Source: CAZVIK01 sp964627045 (GTDB lineage: Bacteria > Acidobacteriota > Terriglobia > Bryobacterales > Bryobacteraceae). Taken from it: a DNA stretch of 5,065 nt. The stretch is from the NCBI GenBank assembly GCA_964627045.1, contig CAZVIK010000270.1:1-5065 (forward strand), read 5' to 3'. A program made the translations under genes and the position numbers. The notes under the pieces are model-generated. The model searched no databases. It was not told where the DNA came from and worked only from the letters and a program-made list of their open reading frames with translations. This document shows, piece by piece, positions 1 through 5,065 of this stretch (position 1 is its first letter; each line of letters opens with the position of its first letter).

Positions 1-130
1 ACTCGGTCCCGCTCCCGCTCCGCGTCGCCGACACCGTCCTGTTCTCGACATCGTACGTCATCGTCAGCCCCGGCGCCGCCGTCAGGTTGCCTTCAATACC
101 GTTCGAAATCCATCCATCGCGCCAGGAGGT
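1..130 (-). pseudogene. Rhs/YD-repeat protein fragment, start missing
   Basis: A minus-strand frame from 130 to the left edge (43 codons, continuing outside) reads SNGIEGNLTAAPGL, then MTYDVENRTVSA, then SGSGTE. The order GNLT-x-APG-x-TYDxENRxVSA-xSGxGTE is the typical Rhs/YD repeat, as in large polymorphic-toxin and cell-surface proteins, with YDxENR as its hallmark. The expected upstream part (YDANGN) is degraded to SNGIEGN. An in-frame TGA lies at 131-133, and no ATG, GTG or TTG occurs between it and the homology; the first ATG (59-61) falls inside the repeat. It therefore looks like the 5'-truncated or frameshifted remnant of an rhs gene oriented like the large gene. A sequencing frameshift, or an intact short gene starting late, cannot be excluded because only one edge is visible. 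Confidence 0.6.
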
Positions 131-135
131 TCACG

Positions 136-152
136 CCGCGAATCCATCGCGG
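136..152 (-). other. Perfect inverted repeat directly after the stop codon
   Basis: Directly after the TGA of the large gene, the transcript would read CCGCGA-UGGAU-UCGCGG: a 6-bp GC-rich stem with a 5-base loop. No U-run follows (next bases CGUGAACC), so it is not a canonical intrinsic terminator. It could slow polymerase, protect the mRNA 3' end, or be chance in GC-rich DNA. Confidence 0.4.
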
Positions 153-3100
153 TCAATCGGCAATCGCGATCGTCACCGGGTTGGCGGACCGACCCCCTTG
201 CGTCAATTCGAGCACCACCGAGTCACCGGACGGCGCTTCGTTCGGGATTTCCACGTTCACCTGATACAAACCAAAGGTCCCCGGAGTTAGGCCGGCGAAA
301 TGAACCTTGGCGGGCCGTCCGCCGATCAGAGCCGACACCGGAATCGTTGCGCGCGCCAGGTGAGTGAGGGGCGCCGGTTCCCCGTCGGGCACTTCGACGT
401 CGGTCGCGCCCAGGCCGGTGCAGTAAACCTCGACGATCTCACCTCGACGCGCAGGGGCGGGCGGCCCGACGACCACCGCCGTTCCGGCGTGCAGCGCCGC
501 GGCCTGCCCGGTTCCTTGTTGGTTCATCGCAAAGACACCCGGCTGCACGCCGGCGACGACGACGGGAATCGGAGCAGACGGCGTTCCATTACGCAGAATC
601 AGCAACTGCTGAACCGTGTTTGGCGGAACGGCCTTCGGCACCACCGCGTTCACCTGGCCGGGCCCGGCATAGTGCAACCGCAGGGGAAGGCCTCCGATCA
701 GAGCGGACACGCCATTCAGCGTCACCGGCAACGCTGGGGAATCTGCCACAGCGGACACAGAGCCGAGGCCACTGCCGAACAGTGTCAGCCACCCGCCCGG
801 CGCCACAGGGTCGCCCGGACGCAATGTGGCGCTGTGAATCGCCGCCGCCAGCACCGGTTCCTCGGTGCGTGATGCCGTGACCGTCCCTGCAACCGACGCG
901 GTTGCCGCACCGCCGGATGCGGTGGCCACTGTGACTTGGACCCGCGCAAGTTCCTGCGGTTGTTCGGGAATCCACGTCGCGGCCCAGATACCGGGCGATT
1001 CCGCAAATAACGTCATCGTTTGTGTTCCGGTTCTGGCAATCGCCCGGACCTCAGAGGGGACGTTCCCGTCGCACCCGCGAACGTGCGCGCGCACGGGAAC
1101 CGCCTTGCCCGCAGTCGCCTGGAAATCCGGCGGCGGGGAAATGAGATGCAATACGGTGGACCCCGGGCCGCAAGGGTTGGCCGCGGCCAACGCGCGCGCA
1201 CCGGCGGCCGGCGCGGATGGGGGAACGACCAGGCTGACCGCGATGCGGTGAACCGTTCCGTCGGAGAATCCGACGACGACCATAGCCTGATGCTCACCGG
1301 TACCCAACCCGGCGATCTCGGCGGTTACCGTAATGCTCAGCGGGTCGCCTGCGGCGACCTCACCGCTGGCGGGCGCGATCTTCACCCATCCTGGGTTCGC
1401 ACCGATTGTGATCGTCGCGAATGACAGCGGCCTAAGCGGCGGTACGGCCAGCGAAAACTTGCGGGACAGGGCTTCCGGAGTGAAGATGGCCGCCGCGTCG
1501 GGCGCGTCGGCGGGAAGCGGGGCATCCGCTGCGAGGACCGTCAAACCGACGGTTACGACCTGCGGGGAATTCGCTGCACCCTCGGCGCCTACGTTGATGT
1601 GGCCGCTGTAACGTCCGGGCTGCACGCCGCGTGGGTCGGCGGAAATGGTCAGCAAAGAAGTGCCGCCCGGGGGCAACATCGCGAGCGTAGTCTCGGCGCT
1701 CAGCCACCCTGGTCCCGTGGTGACCGGCGAGACGAGGATAGAAGGCAATACCGTGCTGCCCGTATTCACGAGCCCGACCGTTGACGAGACCGCAGAGCCG
1801 CCGGACCACGCCACGAACTCGACGGTCGACTGAGACAAAGCGAGCCGCCCTGCGGATTCGGCAACGACGAGTTCCACTGCGGCCTTTTCGGTGCGCCCGC
1901 CGGAACGCACCGTGACGTCAGCGGTGTAGACGGCGGGCGGGACGGCCGACGGATCCACGCGCAACCGCACCGGCGAGGGAACACCGGCCGAAGCTGATCC
2001 CGACTCCTGGTTCGCGGCAAGCCAGGCTACAACAGGCGCCTCAATCGTGTAGGCCAAGGTCCCCGCTCCTTGGTTTTCGACCCAAAGCGGTTGAACCGAC
2101 GCCGGCTCACCGTGCGCCGCCTGTATCCGGAGGTGCGGCGGCATCACGGAAAGGACGGGTGGGATGTTCGGATCGACGCCGAGAAGGAGCGGGACCACCA
2201 CTCCGGACGTTCCGGCCTCCAGACTGGACAGACGTAACTCGCCGCGGTAGGTTCCAGGCGAGAGATCTTGTGGTTCGAAGGTGACGCAGACCTCCCCGGG
2301 TGCGCTCGGCGCGCTGCTCGCGAGTCTTGCCCAGGCAGATCCCGGGGTGTAAAGCGATGCGCTGATCCCCACCTGCGATCTGCTCGCGAACACCGCCACG
2401 CAGCGGGTCCTTTCTCCGGCGTCATCCCCTGTGACGGCGTGGTGAGTCAGTGCCGGAGGATCAAAGAACAGGAAATTGACTCCACTGCTCCCTCCCGAAA
2501 CCAGGAGCGTCAAAGGCTTTACGAGCGTTTCCCCGGCGGCATCCGATAGCCTCACGCCGAAGGAGAAGGATCCGGATTCCTGGGGCGAGCCAGCCAGCAG
2601 ACCGGAGGTGGTGAGGTCCATGCCGGTCGGCAAACGGCCCGAAGCCAGTTGCCAATGATACGGCGGGCGGCCGCCGGCCGCCTTCAACTCTTCTCGGAAA
2701 GCCGAGTTAGTTACGGCGCTGCCGAGCCAGGTTGTCATAACCGACAAAGGGTCACAGTCTCGGACCGCCAGAGAGTACTGGCGAGATCCTCTGGCGCCGG
2801 TTGCATCTTGCGCTTCGATCGTGAACGAGAACTCGCCGCCGGCGTTCGGATCGCCTGTAAGCAACCCGGATGCCTCCAACAGGAGTCCGCCCGGCAGCGC
2901 CCCGTCTTTGAGCGAGAACGCGTAAGGAGCGGTTCCTCCGCCAGCCGTAAGGACCGCCCGGTACGCGCTACCTTGGAAGCCTCCCGGTAGCGATTCGGGG
3001 GAAACCGTGATTCCCGGGGGATATACGGTCAGGGTGTATTCGCGCGAGCCCGTCGCACCGGCGCCATCTCGCGCCTCGAGCGTGAACGCGAAAGTTCCGG

Positions 3101-5065
3101 CCGCCGTGGGCGTGCCGGAGAGGGCGGCGCCGCCCTGAATGGACAACCCCGGAGGTAGTGTGCCCGCGATCTGCGAAACCACATAGGGAGCTGTGCCGCC
3201 CGTTGCGTGCAATGCCATCTCGAAAGGCTTTCCCACGAACGCCGCGCCCAGCGAGGAAGGTATCAGTTCAATTGGCGTAACCTTCAATTGGTAGTTGCGC
3301 CTACCGGCTGCACCGGTTGCATCGATCGCTTCGATCAGAAACGTGTAGGTTCCGGCCTGCTGCAAGTTGCCGCTCAGCGCTCCAGAGGAGGCCAGGACCA
3401 ACCCCTTGGGCAATGTTCCGCCTGCCACGGAAAACCCGTATGGAGGTGTGCCGCCGGAGGCGCTGAACGTCACGGCGTAGGGATGCCCCGCCGTCGCCAA
3501 CGGGAGAATGTCGGGCCCGATCTGCGGCGCCGCTGCTGCGATGTGCAGCAAGTAGCTTCGACTGGCGGTGGCACTGGCCGCGTCCGTGACCTCCAAAGTG
3601 AAAGTGTAGTCACCGGGGTGCGCCGGCGTTCCGAAGATCCTCCCCTGAGCCCCGAAGGTGAACTCCGCTGGAAGTTGCCCCGACGAAACACGGAAACTGA
3701 AGGGCGGTGTTCCGCCCACGGCGACGAACGAGACGTCGTAGGGCCGGCCGGCCGTGGCGTCGGGCAGGACCGTGGGCGTGATCGTCAGGCTGGCGGCCAA
3801 CAAGCGGATTTGATACTGGCGCGATCCGATGGAACCGTCGGCATCGGTCACGGTCACCGTGAGAAGCAGCGTCAGAGGACCATTGGCTGCAGGCGATCCG
3901 GTGATGGAGCCGTCCGAGTTCACCTGCAACCCGCCGACCCAGGGGTTGGCATAGGTCAGCGCAAAGACGTAGGGCGCCGTACCGCCCGACACCGTCAACT
4001 GCGCCGAATAAGGCTCGCCCGGAGTGGCGTCCGGCAACGCGGACGGCCCCAAGGTCAAAGAGGCCCCCTCGATCTCGATCTGATACCCGCGCGATCCAAC
4101 CAGACCCCTGGAATCCCGGGCGCTCACGCGAAACGAAAACTCGCCGGCCCGGGTCGGAGTCCCCGCTAACCCTCCCCCCGTCGAGAGGCTGAGACCGTCG
4201 GGAAGACTGCCTTCGGCGATCGAGTAGGAATACGGCCCGGCTCCCCCGGCCGCGCCGAACATGGCCGAGTAGGCTTGGCGAATCCGTCCGTTGGGCAGTT
4301 CAGCAGGAGTGAGCGTGAGTGTGGCGTCCGCGACCACAATCTGAAATGGCTTTGTGCCCCGCAGCCCAACGCTGTCGGCGGCCTCGGCGACGAAACCGTA
4401 CGTCCCAGCGAACTGAGGTGTGCCTGCGACGGAGCCTTCGGACGAAAGCGTTAGACCGGGCGGCAGGTTTCCGGTGAAGATCCGGTATTGGTACGGGGCG
4501 GTGCCGCCGGTGGCGGTCAAATTCACCGAATAGGGGGTCCAGACAGTGGCCGATGGGAGGGATGCCGGTCCCACCATTACCGGCTGGTTGCCGACCGCAA
4601 TTGTGTAGTCCAGGGAGCCGCTGGAAGCGCCGCAGGTTGCCTTCAGCCGGAACGGGTAGGATCCTGCCGCACTTGGGACGCCTTCGATCCTCAGGTACCC
4701 AGGAGAAGGGATGTTGGTCGAAAGCCCTGGAGGCAGAGCCCCGCTCGTGATCTGGTATCCCACGGTTCCTTCGCACCCGAGCACAGAGACCTGGGCGACG
4801 TAGTAGATGTTTACCGTTCCCGCGGGCAGCGTGACGGGGTCGAACCGAACCGTCCCCTGCGCGTAGGCAAACACAAAGCCCTTGGAATTGGAGTTGCCGG
4901 CGCTATCGTGGACCCAGATATGACAGAAAGAGCCGCCGGTCGAATATGGGATTCCACTAATCAGGCCGCTTGGAGAAAGCGTGAGCCCGCCGGGGAGCGT
5001 GCACCCCGTATCGAAGGTGTACGGAGGCACGCCGTTGGCGGCGGCAAGTTGGGCTGAGTAAGGCT
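153..5065 (-). CDS. Giant multi-domain Ig-like repeat protein with TIGR03437-like C-terminus (5'-partial)
   Basis: Uninterrupted minus-strand frame of 1636 visible codons ending at TGA 153-155; residues are numbered here from the first complete codon (5061-5063). It enters from the right edge. The GTG at 5028-5030 is not a credible start, because the codons upstream of it read PYSAQLAAANG and run into VPPYTF, the normal core of an Ig module. Order: ten He_PIG-like modules (1-857), four BACON-like modules (864-1280), one two-cysteine Ig-like module (1296-1397), and a TIGR03437-like domain (1403-1636). Glycine, alanine, serine, threonine and proline are abundant and lysine is rare. No transmembrane segment, coiled coil or catalytic motif is seen. 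Such architectures in Acidobacteriota are usually exported, so a surface or secreted role (adhesion or polysaccharide contact) is inferred; the ligand is unknown. The signal peptide would lie outside the window. The coding frame is certain; the function is not. Confidence 0.95.
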   Translation of the reverse strand, partial: PYSAQLAAANGVPPYTFDTGCTLPGGLTLSPSGLISGIPYSTGGSFCHIWVHDSAGNSNSKGFVFAYAQGTVRFDPVTLPAGTVNIYYVAQVSVLGCEGTVGYQITSGALPPGLSTNIPSPGYLRIEGVPSAAGSYPFRLKATCGASSGSLDYTIAVGNQPVMVGPASLPSATVWTPYSVNLTATGGTAPYQYRIFTGNLPPGLTLSSEGSVAGTPQFAGTYGFVAEAADSVGLRGTKPFQIVVADATLTLTPAELPNGRIRQAYSAMFGAAGGAGPYSYSIAEGSLPDGLSLSTGGGLAGTPTRAGEFSFRVSARDSRGLVGSRGYQIEIEGASLTLGPSALPDATPGEPYSAQLTVSGGTAPYVFALTYANPWVGGLQVNSDGSITGSPAANGPLTLLLTVTVTDADGSIGSRQYQIRLLAASLTITPTVLPDATAGRPYDVSFVAVGGTPPFSFRVSSGQLPAEFTFGAQGRIFGTPAHPGDYTFTLEVTDAASATASRSYLLHIAAAAPQIGPDILPLATAGHPYAVTFSASGGTPPYGFSVAGGTLPKGLVLASSGALSGNLQQAGTYTFLIEAIDATGAAGRRNYQLKVTPIELIPSSLGAAFVGKPFEMALHATGGTAPYVVSQIAGTLPPGLSIQGGAALSGTPTAAGTFAFTLEARDGAGATGSREYTLTVYPPGITVSPESLPGGFQGSAYRAVLTAGGGTAPYAFSLKDGALPGGLLLEASGLLTGDPNAGGEFSFTIEAQDATGARGSRQYSLAVRDCDPLSVMTTWLGSAVTNSAFREELKAAGGRPPYHWQLASGRLPTGMDLTTSGLLAGSPQESGSFSFGVRLSDAAGETLVKPLTLLVSGGSSGVNFLFFDPPALTHHAVTGDDAGERTRCVAVFASRSQVGISASLYTPGSAWARLASSAPSAPGEVCVTFEPQDLSPGTYRGELRLSSLEAGTSGVVVPLLLGVDPNIPPVLSVMPPHLRIQAAHGEPASVQPLWVENQGAGTLAYTIEAPVVAWLAANQESGSASAGVPSPVRLRVDPSAVPPAVYTADVTVRSGGRTEKAAVELVVAESAGRLALSQSTVEFVAWSGGSAVSSTVGLVNTGSTVLPSILVSPVTTGPGWLSAETTLAMLPPGGTSLLTISADPRGVQPGRYSGHINVGAEGAANSPQVVTVGLTVLAADAPLPADAPDAAAIFTPEALSRKFSLAVPPLRPLSFATITIGANPGWVKIAPASGEVAAGDPLSITVTAEIAGLGTGEHQAMVVVGFSDGTVHRIAVSLVVPPSAPAAGARALAAANPCGPGSTVLHLISPPPDFQATAGKAVPVRAHVRGCDGNVPSEVRAIARTGTQTMTLFAESPGIWAATWIPEQPQELARVQVTVATASGGAATASVAGTVTASRTEEPVLAAAIHSATLRPGDPVAPGGWLTLFGSGLGSVSAVADSPALPVTLNGVSALIGGLPLRLHYAGPGQVNAVVPKAVPPNTVQQLLILRNGTPSAPIPVVVAGVQPGVFAMNQQGTGQAAALHAGTAVVVGPPAPARRGEIVEVYCTGLGATDVEVPDGEPAPLTHLARATIPVSALIGGRPAKVHFAGLTPGTFGLYQVNVEIPNEAPSGDSVVLELTQGGRSANPVTIAIAD
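156..857 (-). other. TIGR03437-like C-terminal domain with internal duplication
   Basis: The last 234 residues fit the Solibacter-type C-terminal domain TIGR03437: an early SATLRPGDPVAPGG segment, LFGSGLG, then ALIGGLPLRLHYAGPGQVN, VPKAVPPNT, QPGVF near the middle, a second VYCTGLG, a second ALIGGRPAKVHFAGLTPG, YQVNVEIP and a closing ANPVTIAIA strand six residues or fewer from the stop. Two halves (about 815-552 and 452-156) repeat the same order, GLG then SALIGG then QVN then IP. The family is found mainly in Acidobacteriota, nearly always at the very C-terminus of large exported proteins; its role is unknown. A terminal placement would suit a sorting or anchoring domain, but that is inference. 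Confidence 0.85.
873..1178 (-). other. Two-cysteine Ig-like module preceding the C-terminal domain
   Basis: Residues about 1296-1397 of the large protein. It starts NPCGPG, has an AGKAVPVRAHVRGCDGN segment, then a GIWAATWIP motif, and ends in Val/Thr-rich strands. The pattern (Cys, about 30 residues, an AGxPVxVxVxxxCxGN strand, then GxWxxTWxP) is one I recall lying just before TIGR03437 in other acidobacterial surface proteins, and it behaves like an invasin-type Ig fold. The two cysteines (codons 1170-1172 and 1071-1073) are placed as a likely disulfide, in line with export. I know no settled family name for it, and its function is unknown. Confidence 0.6.
1224..2474 (-). repeat. Four tandem BACON-like beta modules, about 105 residues each
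   Basis: Modules lie at about 2474-2175, 2156-1860, 1847-1533 and 1487-1224. Each has an early hydrophobic strand, a central tryptophan (residues 911, 1014, 1120, 1226; spacing 103, 106, 106) in contexts such as AWLAA, GWLSA and GWVKI, then a segment like LxVDPSxVPPAxYTADVTV and a closing VxVxLxV strand. From the Trp to the aromatic or His of the GxY motif is 28, 32, 32 and 32 residues. This resembles BACON or related Ig-like domains (as in WLSxxPxSG...GTYSGTIxV), usually carbohydrate-associated or structural in bacterial surface proteins. The third and fourth modules are separated by an Ala/Asp/Pro linker at about 1532-1488. In the fourth module the Tyr is replaced by His. The periodicity is directly visible; the family name is less certain. 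Confidence 0.7.
2493..5065 (-). repeat. Ten tandem putative-Ig (He_PIG-like) modules, about 261 bp each
   Basis: Module spans, N- to C-terminal: 5065-4860 (partial), 4859-4587, 4586-4326, 4325-4065, 4064-3795, 3794-3534, 3533-3273, 3272-3018, 3017-2757, 2756-2493. Five are exactly 87 residues; the other complete ones are 85-91. The recurring pattern is a start like LTLxPxxLP, then PYS, then GGTAPYxF, then GxLPPGLxL, then GxLxGTPxxAGxYxFxxxAxDxxG, closing with GSRxYxLxV. This matches the putative-Ig family He_PIG (PF05345), common in large extracellular repeat proteins. The second module is divergent and lacks GGTAPY. The fifth replaces the GxLPPGL loop with an ANPWVGGLQV stretch. Sequence between modules has diverged, so this is an old protein-level repeat rather than a recent DNA duplication. 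Family assignment is by motif recognition, without a profile search. Confidence 0.88.

Noticed and set aside
4..24. A short GGGAGC-type six-base repeat that could suggest slippage.
   Set aside because: Only about two copies are present, and they encode the SGSG stretch normal in this part of an Rhs repeat.
87..290. A plus-strand 67-codon frame across the 3' end of the large gene.
   Set aside because: It is mostly antisense to conserved coding sequence, and its translation resembles no family I recognise.
589..975. A minus-strand 128-codon frame out of phase with the large gene.
   Set aside because: It overlaps the clearly conserved TIGR03437-like region in another frame and shows no motif of its own.
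300..1424. Several overlapping plus-strand open frames (300-872, 865-1251, 1020-1424).
   Set aside because: They lie wholly antisense to the conserved C-terminal domains, have Arg-rich low-information translations, and overlap each other in different frames.
3207..4169. A 320-codon open frame on the plus strand, antisense to the Ig modules.
   Set aside because: Its translation is rich in Arg, Gln and Gly with no recognisable motif, and it mirrors a GC-rich repeat-coding gene on the other strand, where antisense frames stay open by composition.
2493..4586. A regular spacing that might suggest a CRISPR or satellite array.
   Set aside because: The period is 261 bp with diverged DNA, and conservation is at the protein level in one frame, so it is a protein domain repeat.

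Overview
The window is almost entirely one very long minus-strand coding sequence. It is open from the right edge (5065) to a TGA at 153-155. A 152-base tail follows it and carries part of a second, Rhs-like reading frame on the same strand. The DNA is GC-rich. The C-terminal domain of the large protein resembles TIGR03437, a domain known mainly from Candidatus Solibacter usitatus and related Acidobacteriota. A soil acidobacterium of the Solibacter/Bryobacter type is therefore the best guess, made from domain content alone.

Layout in the direction of transcription (right to left): (1) 5065-2493, ten tandem putative-Ig (He_PIG-like) modules of about 87 residues; the first is cut by the window edge. 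(2) 2474-1224, four tandem modules of about 105 residues that resemble BACON domains. (3) 1178-873, one Ig-like module with two cysteines. (4) 857-156, the TIGR03437-like domain, which ends at the stop codon and is itself a twofold internal repeat. The true start codon and any signal peptide lie beyond 5065: the reading frame runs unbroken through the GTG at 5028-5030 and completes an Ig-module motif upstream of it.

Between the stop codon and the left edge are a perfect 6-bp hairpin directly after the stop, a 10-bp direct repeat, and then an Rhs/YD-repeat-like frame at 130-1. That frame has no visible start codon and has an in-frame stop just upstream, so it looks like a remnant or a 5'-damaged gene.

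The large protein is most simply read as a secreted or surface-exposed all-beta filamentous protein. No enzyme, toxin, nuclease or signalling domain is visible, and its ligand and function cannot be told from sequence. No RNA genes, CRISPR, insertion sequences, phage genes or promoters were found. I see no evidence of a new multi-gene system here.
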